This document shows positions 10,745 to 20,401 of a stretch of DNA of 64,000 nucleotides, piece after piece. Position 1 is the first letter of the stretch; every line of letters begins with the position of its first letter. A model generated the notes under the pieces. It was not told the origin of the DNA, ran no database searches, and saw nothing but the letters and a program-made list of their open reading frames with translations. Both the position numbers and the translations under genes were made by a program. This DNA is from Endozoicomonas sp965199185 (GTDB lineage Bacteria > Pseudomonadota > Gammaproteobacteria > Pseudomonadales > Endozoicomonadaceae), in the NCBI GenBank assembly GCA_965199185.1, contig CBDAQW010000040.1:62001-126000 (forward strand), read 5' to 3'.

Positions 10745-11773
10745 TCAATAAAATCGTGGCTCTGCTTCCAGACTCACGCCAAAAGTCTCCATGACTTTTT
10801 TCTGCACAAAACCGGAAAACGCAACCACATCCAAACCTTTAGCCTGCCCATGATTGACCAGAACCAGTGCCTGATGTTCATAAGTGCCCACTGGGCCCTG
10901 GCGAAACCCTTTCAAGCCTGCACGATCAATCAGCCAGCCTGCTGCCAGTTTCCAATCATCTCCCACCGAATAAGCGACAATGTCTGGATAAGATTGTTTC
11001 AATTCAGCCAGTTTTTCCCCATCAACTACTGGGTTTTTAAAAAAACTGCCGGCATTACCCACCTCTTTCGGATCGGGTAATTTCGAGCGACGAATATCAC
11101 AGATCGCCTGGCTGATCTCCAGTCCTGAAGGTGTTTTATTGCCCAATCGTTCACTCAGTAAAGCATGTAAATTGCCATAGTGTAACTTGGGTTTTAGCTG
11201 CTTATTCAGTGACAGATCAACGGAAGTGATAATGAATTTATCGCGACCTGAGTGCTTAAAATAAGAATCTCTATACCCAAACGCACAATCTTCAAGCTGA
11301 AATATAACCACTTCACCCGTATCAATAGAAACGGCATTCAGACTGACAAAATGATCTTTTAATTCGACACCATAGGCACCAATATTCTGGATGGGCGCCG
11401 CCCCGACGGTACCGGGAATCAGAGAGAGGTTTTCAAGGCCAAACAGTTTATGCCGCAAAGACCAGAGAACCAGTTCATGCCAGTCTTCACCAGCACCCGC
11501 TCTGATAATGACACTCTCATTATCATCCGACAGAATAGTGCGCTCCTGAATGTGGATGGCTAACACCAATGCGTCCAGGTCATCCGTAAGGACAACATTG
11601 CTGCCGCCCCCAAGTGGTATAACAGGCAGTTGATGTTGTCGGGCAAATTCCAGAGCTTGCTGCAATGACTGCACTGAATCAATGTCAGCAAAATAACTGG
11701 CTTTAGCAGGAAGTCCTAGCGTGTTCAGGTGTTTCAGCGGAACCTGTTGAATAATATTCAGAGAGTCAGTCAT
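10745..11773 (-). CDS. murB: UDP-N-acetylenolpyruvoylglucosamine reductase
   Basis: A 342-residue type I MurB. This cytosolic FAD enzyme reduces UDP-GlcNAc-enolpyruvate to UDP-MurNAc with NADPH in peptidoglycan precursor synthesis. The FAD-binding segment IPLGGGSNVVLTDD, the motif IPGTVGAAPIQNIGAYG and the catalytic-serine region NAGSFFKNP are all present. The ATG at 11773 is preferred over the TTG one codon upstream. It is the last gene of a minus-strand envelope operon and begins 3 nt after the phosphatase stop. Confidence 0.95.
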   Translation of the reverse strand: MTDSLNIIQQVPLKHLNTLGLPAKASYFADIDSVQSLQQALEFARQHQLPVIPLGGGSNVVLTDDLDALVLAIHIQERTILSDDNESVIIRAGAGEDWHELVLWSLRHKLFGLENLSLIPGTVGAAPIQNIGAYGVELKDHFVSLNAVSIDTGEVVIFQLEDCAFGYRDSYFKHSGRDKFIITSVDLSLNKQLKPKLHYGNLHALLSERLGNKTPSGLEISQAICDIRRSKLPDPKEVGNAGSFFKNPVVDGEKLAELKQSYPDIVAYSVGDDWKLAAGWLIDRAGLKGFRQGPVGTYEHQALVLVNHGQAKGLDVVAFSGFVQKKVMETFGVSLEAEPRFY

Positions 11774-11776
11774 CAA

Positions 11777-12277
11777 TCAGAAATGGGATGGGTAAGATAG
11801 ATTAGTAAGATAGTGTTCTTTCAAATGTTCCAGCAGTGCCAGACCTCCGACTTCAATCAATGTCAGTACGTTGGTAAAGCCTTCATCACCACCGTAATAA
11901 GGGTCGGGTACTTCGCTGGTTTGCAGTGTTGCCGCAAAATCAAGAAACAGCTGTATTTTATGGCAATGTTCTGGGGGGCATTTTTTCTGCAAATCGACCA
12001 GATTGCTTTGATCCATTGCCAGTACCAGGTCTTGATGAACAAAGTCATTGTTACTCACTTTGCGAGCGCGAATAAACGACAGGTCATAGCCTCTGCTGGC
12101 CGCTTCCTGACTGGATCGTGAATCAGGAGGCTCATTGACATGCCAGCCACTGGTACCGGCAGAATCCACCTTGATGTGTGCAGTCAGGCCAGCATCTGCC
12201 ACCTGTTGGACAAACACTCCGTGCGCCGTCGGTGAGCGACAGATATTACCAAGGCAGACAAAGAGTATATTGACCAT
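11777..12277 (-). CDS. Low-molecular-weight protein tyrosine phosphatase
   Basis: A 166-residue LMW-PTP. The P-loop CLGNICRSP (C-x5-R) follows the start directly, and the general-acid Asp lies in DPYYGG. Such enzymes hydrolyse phosphotyrosine and in bacteria often oppose BY-kinases; the substrate here is unknown. The ATG at 12277 lies one base after the kdsB stop (TGATATG), so translation is probably coupled. An upstream in-frame start would overlap kdsB and precede the conserved N-terminus without support. Confidence 0.92.
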   Translation of the reverse strand: MVNILFVCLGNICRSPTAHGVFVQQVADAGLTAHIKVDSAGTSGWHVNEPPDSRSSQEAASRGYDLSFIRARKVSNNDFVHQDLVLAMDQSNLVDLQKKCPPEHCHKIQLFLDFAATLQTSEVPDPYYGGDEGFTNVLTLIEVGGLALLEHLKEHYLTNLSYPSHF

Positions 12278-12278
12278 A

Positions 12279-13061
12279 TCAGGTATTATTTCCCATTGTG
12301 TTAAAGTGCTGTCTGACCATTTCAAGGTCGTCCTGTGTATCTACTCCATGAGGTGGTGTTTCTACCGCATTTGCCACGTGGATACGTTGGCCGTTCCACA
12401 TCAAGCGTAACTGCTCCAGAGATTCAATCTGTTCCAGTGGACTAACACCCCATTTAACAAATTGATTTAACAATCCAACGCGGTAAGCATAGATGCCAAT
12501 GTGACGACGAAAACAATCAACCACCGGTATCTGCTTTGGTTCCTGAGCAAAGTCATCACGCGCCCAGGGAATACTTGCCCGACTAAAGTAAAGCGCATAA
12601 CCTTCTGCATCCGAAACGACTTTCACCACGTGCGGATTAAAGATGTCTTCCGCGCTGGTCACTGGATTCGCCAGAGTAGCGGCTCCTGCAGCGGGGGCAT
12701 TTTGTAGGTTAGTTGCTACCTGATTAATGACTGAAGCAGGAATCAATGGTTCATCGCCCTGTACATTCACAATCACCTCGTCGTCTGTCATGCCGTAGAG
12801 TTGAGCCACTTCCTGAAGCCGGTCAGTGCCGGAGGGGTGCTCTGATTTGGTCATACAAACTTCAGCACCGACGCTTTTTGCCACGTCATATACCCGCTCA
12901 TCATCAGTGGCAATAATGACCCTGCTGGCATCACTTTCCAAAGCCCGTTCATACACATGCTGAATCATCGGTTTGCCTGCAATATCTGCCAGCGGTTTAC
13001 CGGGCAGGCGACTGGAACCAAATCGGGCGGGAATCACTACCGTAAATTCGAAAGCAGACAT
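12279..13061 (-). CDS. kdsB: 3-deoxy-manno-octulosonate cytidylyltransferase
   Basis: A 260-residue CMP-Kdo synthetase. It activates Kdo with CTP for addition to lipid A during LPS core synthesis in the cytosol. The N-terminal nucleotide-binding motif VIPARFGSSRLPGKPL and the metal-site region NVQGDEPLIP are intact. The first base of its start codon coincides with the end of the upstream trm112 gene, consistent with co-transcription with lpxK. Confidence 0.96.
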   Translation of the reverse strand: MSAFEFTVVIPARFGSSRLPGKPLADIAGKPMIQHVYERALESDASRVIIATDDERVYDVAKSVGAEVCMTKSEHPSGTDRLQEVAQLYGMTDDEVIVNVQGDEPLIPASVINQVATNLQNAPAAGAATLANPVTSAEDIFNPHVVKVVSDAEGYALYFSRASIPWARDDFAQEPKQIPVVDCFRRHIGIYAYRVGLLNQFVKWGVSPLEQIESLEQLRLMWNGQRIHVANAVETPPHGVDTQDDLEMVRQHFNTMGNNT

Positions 13062-13252
13062 CAGTTTTTCTCATCCAGACGTTCATCGCTGGTCAGAGTA
13101 CGTGCCTCATTATCCAACATGACCGGGATATCATCCCGGATCGGATAAGCCAGACCACAGGGGCGGCACACAAGTTCAGCATTTTCTTTCTGGTATTTCA
13201 CTTCGCCCTTACACAGTGGGCAAGCCAGAATTTCAAACAGTTTTTTATCCAT
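13061..13252 (-). CDS. Trm112-family zinc-ribbon protein (YcaR-like)
   Basis: A 63-residue Trm112-like protein with two Cys pairs (CPLCKG and CRPCG) that would hold one zinc. It ends in the family pattern AYPIRDDIPVMLDNEAR. Members sit between lpxK and kdsB in many gammaproteobacteria. The eukaryotic homologue activates methyltransferases; the bacterial role is less clear. It follows lpxK closely. Confidence 0.9.
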   Translation of the reverse strand: MDKKLFEILACPLCKGEVKYQKENAELVCRPCGLAYPIRDDIPVMLDNEARTLTSDERLDEKN

Positions 13253-13254
13253 AA

Positions 13255-14304
13255 TCAGACAGGTTCCTGACAGCTGTTTTCAGTCCGTTTCTCTATCAAA
13301 CGGTAAATAGATTCTAATGTTTCTTCGGGCAGACAGGCAGTGACGGGCAGATACCAGTGTCGCTGGTTTGCCAGAGGCTGACACTTGACGGCATCCTTGG
13401 CGGTCATAATCACCGGCAGATCATCATCAAAATCAATATCGTTTGCAGAGAAGTCATGATGATCCGGAAAAGCATGAGGTAACACCTCATAACCCAGCTT
13501 CGATAATGTGTTGAAAAATCGCTGCGGATTCCCGATACCGGCTACAGCATGAACTTTGGTGGGTTTCGGTGCAAGTTCGGCAGAGTGCTCAAACAACCCG
13601 GGATTCACAGGCATCAGTTGATCGGGTTGCAAGTAAAAGCTTGAAGGCTGGCAGGCTCCAGCCGGTGTCGGCAGACGTCGTTTTGCATTGCCATTCACTA
13701 GCACAATATCCACCGATCGCATTCGTTCGGGCGGTTCTCTTAAAGGACCTGCAGGCAGGCATAAACCATTGCCCAACATTCGTTCACCATCGAGCACCAG
13801 TATTTCGATATCACGCTGAAGATTGTAGTGCTGCAAGCCATCATCAGTAATGACCAGATCACAATCAGACTGTGCCAGGAGGTCTTGTACTGCCTGAACC
13901 CGATCAGGATTCACGATCAGGGGCACCTGCAACTGTCGGGCCAGCATTACAGGTTCATCCCCCACCAGTGCCGGGTCTGATGCTGGGGTGACTGAAACGG
14001 AATTATCACCGGCTTTCACACCAAATCCACGACTGACAATGCCCGGACGATGTCCTTTTTTCTGCAATGCGTTAACCAAAGCACTCACCACAGGTGTTTT
14101 GCCTGTACCACCTACAGTGATATTGCCAACCACAATCACTGGCACCGGGGATTGCCAGCGCCGTTGTTGGTGATACTTTTTTTTACGACGCTGGGCTAAT
14201 AATTGAAAAACCCAGCTCAATGGCAACATCAGACAGGTCCAGGAAAAACCCGCTTTATACCAGGAACCCGTGACTGCACGGTTCACAAACTGCGTTAAAC
14301 TCAC
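13255..14304 (-). CDS. lpxK: Tetraacyldisaccharide 4'-kinase
   Basis: A 349-residue membrane-associated lipid A kinase that phosphorylates the 4' position of tetraacyldisaccharide 1-phosphate. An N-terminal hydrophobic helix precedes the P-loop-like VVGNITVGGTGKTPV. Further family motifs are IVSRGFGV and VITDDGLQHY. It overlaps exbD by 4 nt (14301-14304) within the operon. Confidence 0.95.
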   Translation of the reverse strand: MSLTQFVNRAVTGSWYKAGFSWTCLMLPLSWVFQLLAQRRKKKYHQQRRWQSPVPVIVVGNITVGGTGKTPVVSALVNALQKKGHRPGIVSRGFGVKAGDNSVSVTPASDPALVGDEPVMLARQLQVPLIVNPDRVQAVQDLLAQSDCDLVITDDGLQHYNLQRDIEILVLDGERMLGNGLCLPAGPLREPPERMRSVDIVLVNGNAKRRLPTPAGACQPSSFYLQPDQLMPVNPGLFEHSAELAPKPTKVHAVAGIGNPQRFFNTLSKLGYEVLPHAFPDHHDFSANDIDFDDDLPVIMTAKDAVKCQPLANQRHWYLPVTACLPEETLESIYRLIEKRTENSCQEPV

Positions 14305-14726
14305 CGGGTCTGTTCCGCCTGTTTACGTGTCGTCATACTGAGATTGACAAAACCCATCTGCCCCGCTGCATCCATAGCAGTCACTACTGACTGGTACGGC
14401 GTATTGGCATCGGCAGTAATCACCAGGGGTGTATTACTGTCGCCACCACTGGCCTTACCCAGTGCCCGCTTGATGGTATCCAGCTGACTATTCACCAGCC
14501 CCTGATTATTAATGGCGATCTCACCCTCTTTACTGATGGTGATTTCAACTTGTTTGGGTTGTTCCTGCAACACTTCACCCGATGATTCAGGCAAGTCGAT
14601 TGCCAGATGCGTTTCTTTGGTAAAGGTTGTGGACACCATAAAAAAGATCAGCAGCAGAAATACCACATCAATCAGTGGCGTCAGATTCACTGACAGGTCA
14701 GAGTCACGCTGTCTGCGAAACTTCAT
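14301..14726 (-). CDS. exbD: ExbD/TolR-type biopolymer transport protein
   Basis: A 141-residue protein with one N-terminal membrane helix containing the proton-path aspartate (VNLTPLIDVVFLLLIFFMV), followed by a small periplasmic domain. With the adjacent TolQ/ExbB-like protein it should form a proton-driven motor. Its place just upstream of lpxK matches Pseudomonas, where the partner system has no firmly known substrate. Confidence 0.9.
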   Translation of the reverse strand: MKFRRQRDSDLSVNLTPLIDVVFLLLIFFMVSTTFTKETHLAIDLPESSGEVLQEQPKQVEITISKEGEIAINNQGLVNSQLDTIKRALGKASGGDSNTPLVITADANTPYQSVVTAMDAAGQMGFVNLSMTTRKQAEQTR

Positions 14727-15352
14727 TATTTTTTGCCCTCGCTGACCTTGCGGTCGCCTTGCAGGACTTCCACCAGTTTGACGGCTTCCTGCTCCATAGT
14801 CACAACCAGTTCATCCACTCGGCGAGTAAAATAGCGATGGAAAATCAGCGCAGGAATAGCTACCGTCAAACCTGCCGCCGTGGTAATCAGTGCTTTAGAA
14901 ATACCCCCTGCCAGCACACCGGCATTGCCTGTACCTTCGAGCATAATGACGGTAAACACATCAATCATCCCGATCACCGTACCCAACAACCCCATCAGTG
15001 GCGCAATGGCTGCGATGGTACCCAGCGCATTCATATAGCGTTCAAGGTCGTGAATCACTTTTGCCGCCTGCTCTTCAATGCTCTCTTTCATGATCTCACG
15101 ACCATTACGGGCATTGCTGAGACCGGCAGCCAGAATTTCTCCAAGGGGCGATTCGCTTTTTAGCTGTTCCAGCTTACGGTTATCAAGGCTATTACTTTTG
15201 ATCCATTTCCAGACCTGGGGCAGCGTATTCTTGGGCGTTACCCGGGAAGGTTTCAGAGTCCACAGCCTTTCAAGGATAATTGCCATGGCAATCACTGAAG
15301 CCAGAAGAATGGGGAGCATCAGCCAACCGCCGGATTTCACCAGTTCGAACAC
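14726..15352 (-). CDS. MotA/TolQ/ExbB proton channel family protein
   Basis: A 208-residue inner-membrane protein with an N-terminal helix (GWLMLPILLASVIAMAIILE) and two later helices around APLMGLLGTVIGMIDVF and AAGLTVAIPALIFHRYF, the usual ExbB/TolQ pattern. It shares one base with exbD, indicating translational coupling. It is the first gene of the lpxK operon and should form the stator-like channel with ExbD. Confidence 0.92.
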   Translation of the reverse strand: MFELVKSGGWLMLPILLASVIAMAIILERLWTLKPSRVTPKNTLPQVWKWIKSNSLDNRKLEQLKSESPLGEILAAGLSNARNGREIMKESIEEQAAKVIHDLERYMNALGTIAAIAPLMGLLGTVIGMIDVFTVIMLEGTGNAGVLAGGISKALITTAAGLTVAIPALIFHRYFTRRVDELVVTMEQEAVKLVEVLQGDRKVSEGKK

Positions 15353-15452
15353 AATAATATTCCCTTTGTCGCAATTAAACGGGTGTACCTATAAAGGATA
15401 CTTGCCTGAAGTCTGCATCACTTTACCACAGTGCATTCCAGCATTTAATAGG

Positions 15453-15500
15453 CTATGAGGCCGTCTGAAAAGTCACGTGACTTTTCAGACGGCCTCATAG
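15453..15500. repeat. Perfect 48-bp palindrome containing inverted AGGCCGTCTGAA
   Basis: Two 24-bp arms meet at 15476/15477 with no spacer and no mismatch. Each arm carries AGGCCGTCTGAA (15458-15469, and its complement at 15484-15495), identical to a Neisseria DNA uptake sequence dialect. It lies between the comEC stop and tolQ. No T-run follows, although it could still terminate comEC transcription. Confidence 0.85.
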
Positions 15501-15532
15501 TGGTTTGAGCGGCTAAGCCGGGTTCGATCGAA

Positions 15533-17812
15533 TTAATTCCACCAGTAACGGGCATGGGTCTGTCGATAACCGGATAACTGCAAGCGGTCGGCCCCAAGGG
15601 TAAAACTGACCGAACCATCAGTGGCAGTATTCCAGCTTCGGGCATTGACATCACTGACTCGCTCACAGGTTTCAGAAGCCGGGTGACCAAAACGATTACC
15701 AAAGCCGGAAGAAAAAATCACTTCTTCCGGTTGTACCGCCTCAAGAAACGCTTTGCTGCTGGAATATTTGCTACCATGATGCGGTGCCAGCAAAATGTTA
15801 GCCCGCAAGTGAATGTTGCGAGATAACAAACTTTTCTCGACTTTTCTGCTGATATCGCCAGGCAGCAGAAAACTGTCTTTGCCTGCTGTGACTTTCAATA
15901 CACAGGAACGATCGTTACTTAATTTGAACTCACTACCTGCCAGTATCTGAAAGTCAACCCCATCCCACCGCCAGTGTTGCCCGGCCTGACAAGACTTGTA
16001 GTCTCCCTGATAACCTTCTATGGGAGAACCCGCCCAGACATCCACCCCACCAAACTGCTTAAGCAATGTTGGCAATCCTCCCGAATGATCACGATCACCA
16101 TGGGATATCATCACCCGGTCAATATGACGAACGCCCAACATTCGCAGCCCTGGCAGCAACACGCGATCGGCGGCTGAAAGTGTGTTGGTAAAGCGGTCGC
16201 CGGTATCATAAATCAGCGTATGTTGCTGAGTTCTGATCAGCACCGACAAGCCCTGACCAATATCAAACACCACACATTCCGCCTCTCCATGGTCAGGTGC
16301 TGACGACCGGGGAAACAGCCAGGGCAACAGAAGCACCGGAGCAAACCATTTTAGCCGCAGAGATGTGGGTGAAATCAGCAGAAAACCACCGAACAGAGCC
16401 AGCAGCAAGGTGATCATATCGGGTGCTGCAGGTACCGGAAGCAACATCGACCATGACTCAAACCAGATCAGCCCGGTATTAAAAACCAAAATCCCTGTTT
16501 CTGCCAGCATCAGACACTTCACCGCCAACCAGGGCCAGATGACCGACAAAAAACCAGCCATGAGAACCAGCGGTACCACCAACAATGCCACCAGCGGAAT
16601 CGCCAACAGGTTAATCAGAGGGGCAAACAAAGACACAGACTGCCCGGACATTAATAACAACGGCGTAAGCACACAGAAAACTACCCATTGCGGCTTAGTG
16701 ATTTTCATAAAACCGGAAAGCAGCTGTCGACGCCCTCCCATACCAAACAACAACGCCGCTACCGCAAGAAATGAGTACCAGAATCCCGGACTGGTAAAGG
16801 CCAGTGGATCACAAAAAACCACCAGCATTAAAGCCGTCAACCACAAGGTGCTTCCCGCCGGTCGCACACCTAAAACGGGGCCGAGCAATGCAACCACGGT
16901 CATAATCAATGCTCGTTGAACCGGAATACTAAAACCAGCTAACGCGGCGTAAAACAATGCCAACAACAGTCCTGAACAACCCGCTATGATTGACATGGGA
17001 ACCTTTCGGAGGGGGAGCGGCAACAACTTACCCAAACAGCGCACTAACCAAAAACCCAGGGCCGCCATTAAACCAATATGCAACCCCGAAATCACCATAA
17101 GATGGGTAGTACCGGTCAGATTAAGGCTTTGCCACTGAGACTGACTTATACCCGACTTATCACCGGTTAGCAGCGCCACCAACATGCCCTGCGTACTCTC
17201 AGAGGTATGTCGGTTCACCCATTGCTTTAATTGCAGCCGCCACCGATTCAACCATTGCCTGGTTTTGCTGGCGGGCTTTAGTGACTCACCGGCTTTTACA
17301 TACCCGGTCGCCTGGATACCCTGCCGCACAATCCAGGCTTCGTAATCCATAGTGCCCGGGCTGGCAAAGGTATGAGGGCGCTTCAATTTTACCGTGAATT
17401 GCCAGCGCTCTCCGGGAATTAATTCTGGCGCTCTAAACCAGCTCAGCCTGATCTTGTTGGGTAGTACGTCGGACGATACAAGGACAACATCAAAGCGGGT
17501 GGTTTCATCACTGATGACGGGCACGCCTGTGACTTCTGCTTCAATCGTTAACGTTGTTTGTTGTAACTCCTTTGCCAGCCAATTATCGGACACCTGTCTG
17601 GCAAAATGACTACTCCAGAACAGGGCTGCAAAAAATACAGCCAAATACACACTAACCAGGGAACCTCTACAGCTCATCACGGTCAAACAGATTGCAACCA
17701 TGCCGATGAAAACCACAACACCAGATGGCAAGGCATAAGGGAGTACCGAGACCCCAAAGGCCACCACTACAAATATCAACATGATGATGGCAGGTTTTAG
17801 CTGATATCGCAT
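15533..17812 (-). CDS. comEC: DNA internalization competence protein ComEC/Rec2
   Basis: A 759-residue polytopic membrane protein predicted to pass single-stranded DNA across the inner membrane during transformation. It has N-terminal membrane helices with an OB-like soluble part, a central competence domain (TTHLMVISGLHIGLMAALGF), and a C-terminal metallo-beta-lactamase-like domain with the metal motif ISHGDRDHSGGLP and a later APHHGSKYSSS. The length is typical. The adjacent DUF2062 gene and lpxK operon match the Pseudomonas arrangement. The palindrome with uptake-like sequences lies just beyond its stop. Confidence 0.95.
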   Translation of the reverse strand: MRYQLKPAIIMLIFVVVAFGVSVLPYALPSGVVVFIGMVAICLTVMSCRGSLVSVYLAVFFAALFWSSHFARQVSDNWLAKELQQTTLTIEAEVTGVPVISDETTRFDVVLVSSDVLPNKIRLSWFRAPELIPGERWQFTVKLKRPHTFASPGTMDYEAWIVRQGIQATGYVKAGESLKPASKTRQWLNRWRLQLKQWVNRHTSESTQGMLVALLTGDKSGISQSQWQSLNLTGTTHLMVISGLHIGLMAALGFWLVRCLGKLLPLPLRKVPMSIIAGCSGLLLALFYAALAGFSIPVQRALIMTVVALLGPVLGVRPAGSTLWLTALMLVVFCDPLAFTSPGFWYSFLAVAALLFGMGGRRQLLSGFMKITKPQWVVFCVLTPLLLMSGQSVSLFAPLINLLAIPLVALLVVPLVLMAGFLSVIWPWLAVKCLMLAETGILVFNTGLIWFESWSMLLPVPAAPDMITLLLALFGGFLLISPTSLRLKWFAPVLLLPWLFPRSSAPDHGEAECVVFDIGQGLSVLIRTQQHTLIYDTGDRFTNTLSAADRVLLPGLRMLGVRHIDRVMISHGDRDHSGGLPTLLKQFGGVDVWAGSPIEGYQGDYKSCQAGQHWRWDGVDFQILAGSEFKLSNDRSCVLKVTAGKDSFLLPGDISRKVEKSLLSRNIHLRANILLAPHHGSKYSSSKAFLEAVQPEEVIFSSGFGNRFGHPASETCERVSDVNARSWNTATDGSVSFTLGADRLQLSGYRQTHARYWWN

Positions 17813-18020
17813 AGTTTTGTGAATTAAATCAGGGCATAATGCTCCGCCCCTTGGCTCAATTGATTGTTGAGTCAGAAAGCATAGCCGCTTTTTTATTTGA
17901 GTTATTTTTTTCTCCGCAGGAAGCTTTTGTAAAAGGCTTTTGTAAAGAGCCTTGGCACAAATGCCAATCTATCGACTACATTGGTACGTTGCGGATGAAA
18001 TACAAAAACAGTGGAAGGAT

Positions 18021-18548
18021 ATGGCCAAAAAACTCATTCAGCGCTATCTGCCAGATCCAAAAGTGGTTCGGGAACACCGTTACCTGAGATTTCTTGGCTC
18101 TGCATTACATAATGCCAACCTCTGGCATCTGAATCGCCGCTCAGCCGCCGCCGCATTTTTTGTAGGTATTTTCTGCGCGTTTCTTCCCATTCCTTTCCAG
18201 ATGGTAGTAGCTGCCGTATTATCGATCATTTTTCGCTGTAATATTCCTCTGTCCGTGGCACTGGTCTGGGTCACCAATCCGCTAACCATGCCTGCTATTT
18301 TCTATTTCACTTATAAAGTCGGCTGCCTTATCCTTCAACTCCCCGTGAGCGAGACCTCTTTCGACCTCACTCTTCATAGCGTTGGAGCAGGTCTCGCAAA
18401 GGTCTGGAAGCCACTCTTCCTGGGTTCGATTGTTTCAGGTGTTGTGGGTGGATTTGTATCTTACCTGCTGATTCGGGCATACTGGCGATGGAATGTTGTC
18501 AAGCACTGGCGAAAGCGGCGCAAACAGCATTCAAACACTTCTGAATAA
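18021..18548 (+). CDS. DUF2062 membrane protein
   Basis: A 175-residue DUF2062 protein divergent from comEC. The family N-terminus (RYLPDPKVVREHRYLRFLG, then NLWHLNRRSAAAAFFVG) precedes three or four membrane helices. The function is unknown. The ATG at 18021 follows GGAAGG closely and fits the family length; an upstream ATG at 17952 would add 23 atypical residues. The same neighbour pair (comEC / DUF2062) is seen in Pseudomonas. Confidence 0.85.
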   Translation: MAKKLIQRYLPDPKVVREHRYLRFLGSALHNANLWHLNRRSAAAAFFVGIFCAFLPIPFQMVVAAVLSIIFRCNIPLSVALVWVTNPLTMPAIFYFTYKVGCLILQLPVSETSFDLTLHSVGAGLAKVWKPLFLGSIVSGVVGGFVSYLLIRAYWRWNVVKHWRKRRKQHSNTSE

Positions 18549-18568
18549 CCGCTAGCTGACTACTTCTC

Positions 18569-18871
18569 ATGCAAAGAAACTTTCAAAAACGCGAACCTAA
18601 ACTGCAGGGGCGCGGTACACTTGAGTCTGTAAACACTGATGGACCTCACAGCGACTGGCTGGGCATGCCCGATTATTACATCCACACCCTGATGGTCGAT
18701 GGCGACGAATACAAGTACCTGTCTGCTGACCCGAAGCTGGATGTCAATACAGGTGACACCGTCGTATTCCGTTACAAAGAAACCGGTAAGGTAAAAAAAG
18801 AGCGTCGTATTGATAAACGCTCACTGGGTATTTATATCGACCCTGCCCAGTATATGAAGGATAACGCTTAA
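18569..18871 (+). CDS. Conserved-looking small protein of unknown function
   Basis: A 100-residue basic soluble protein starting 20 nt after the DUF2062 stop and probably co-transcribed with it. It contains a compact beta-rich stretch (HTLMVDGDEYKYLSADPKLD, then DTVVFRYKETGKVKKERRID) that could be a small barrel. No signal peptide or membrane helix is seen, and the family was not recognised. An AACGCT/AGCGTT stem followed by T-residues (18863-18894) overlaps its end and may terminate transcription. Confidence 0.6.
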   Translation: MQRNFQKREPKLQGRGTLESVNTDGPHSDWLGMPDYYIHTLMVDGDEYKYLSADPKLDVNTGDTVVFRYKETGKVKKERRIDKRSLGIYIDPAQYMKDNA

Positions 18872-19271
18872 GCGCCGGCACCCCAGCGTTTTTTCCGAGG
18901 GTAGTGGCAATTAAAAACTTACCAGTTCTGGTACAAATATGACATCCCACTTTTTGAGCTCTGGGTTGCGCAAAATATAAGGTTCAATGTTCGCCAATCC
19001 GGTCTTCCGGGCAAATCCGACCATCCGCAGAAGGAACCAGGTTCGGCGACTGCTGCTCTCCAAACCACTATCAGCGTAGATAACCAGCTCATCAATAGAC
19101 TGGTTGTCTGCTTTCACGCCCTCCCACCATTGTTCCACCCGTGCCACCTCGGAAAAAACCTCAGATCACCTTACCATCTATGCTGAATTGCAGGGTTTTG
19201 TCTCAGTCCTCATCCCGTACTTGTTCTTCAATCAACTTCTGTCGTACAGCCTTTGCGGTCACTCGTGTATA

Positions 19272-20401
19272 TTGATATGAGCCAATACTACACGACACCT
19301 TAATATGTATCATGTTACCTCCGATGTAGAGGTATCCATGAGCAGAGTTGACGGTCGCAAAGTATCCCATGAAGTACGAGAAAGTATCCGGTTCGAGGCT
19401 ATTCAAAAATGGTTAGACGGTGCTTCTGTCCAAGCACTTTCTGTCGAATACAGCACAGATAGATCCTGTATCTACCGCTGGATTGATCGTTACAAAAAAG
19501 GTGGCATGGAGGCGTTAAAAACACGCCCCATCGCACACAGTAAAAACGCCAAACTCTCGCCTGAGCAACGAGAGACACTCTCAAAGATCATTCTCACCAA
19601 AGACCCAACGTTTTACGGTTTTTATAAAGCACTGTGGTCTCGGGACATCATCGCAGCGGTGATCAAAACAGAGTTCAACATCACCATGCATCCTGCCGCT
19701 GTCAGTAAGATGCTCAGAAAAATGGGTCTAACGCCTCAGCGGCCAGTGCGAAAAGCCTGGCAGCAGAGCGAAAAAAAAAGTACAGGATTATTTGGATACA
19801 CGTTATCCAGCTCTTCGTAAACAGGCGGAAGAGGAAGGGGCTATTATCTATTTCATTGATGAAGCGAGCATACGTTCTGACTATCACTCCGGTACAACTT
19901 GGAGCAAAAAAGGTTATACGCCAACTGTCACCAAAACTGGCGCGCGCTTTGGCATCAACATGATCGCCGCTGTCAGTGGTGAAGGGCACATGCGCTACAT
20001 GACAATTACCGGCCGCTTTAATGCGGATGTCTTTATAAAGTTTCTGAAGCAAATAGTCGCATCACATGATCGTCCTGTAATGATCGTAACCGATGGTCAT
20101 TCTGCACACAGCGCCAAGAAAGTCATGAAATATCTCAAGAAAGAAGAACGGCTTCTTGACATACAGCTACTGCCACCCTAATCACCGGAACTGAACCCTG
20201 TTGAACTTGTCTGGAGTGTTCTGAAATCAGGGCATATTGGCCGTATGGCATTGAAAACCAAAAAGGCATTTCTCCGCGCGGTGAGTTCTGGACTTAAATC
20301 GTTGCAGAGGAAGAAAAAGAAAATCCTGGGATTCTTTCGGGCGGAACATACTGCTTATGCTTGTCTTGAAAAGACTGTCGCATAGCGTAAACGCATATCA
20401 A
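19272..20401 (+). mobile_element. IS630-family insertion sequence at a TA target
   Basis: The ends share TTGATATG (left 19272; right complement ending 20401) and weaker inner similarity (ACGACAC / GCGACAG). TA dinucleotides at 19270-19271 and 20402-20403 flank it, as expected for IS630. Removing the element rejoins the surrounding ISAzo13-like transposase frame at NTFAY|TRVTAK, which fixes the insertion point. Confidence 0.82.
19338..20385 (+). pseudogene. IS630-family transposase, frameshift plus nonsense
   Basis: The N-terminal helix-turn-helix part (DGASVQALSVEYSTDRSCIY) reads to the A9 run 19771-19779, where the frame shifts into DYLDTRYPALRKQAEEEG. The DDE domain shows YFIDEASIRSDY (first Asp) and VMIVTDGHSAHSAKK (second Asp). 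At 20179-20181 a TAA replaces the Tyr codon of the conserved PPYSPELNPVE motif; the frame then continues to TAG at 20385. The A9 slip could be programmed, but the nonsense codon argues that this copy is dead. Confidence 0.85.
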
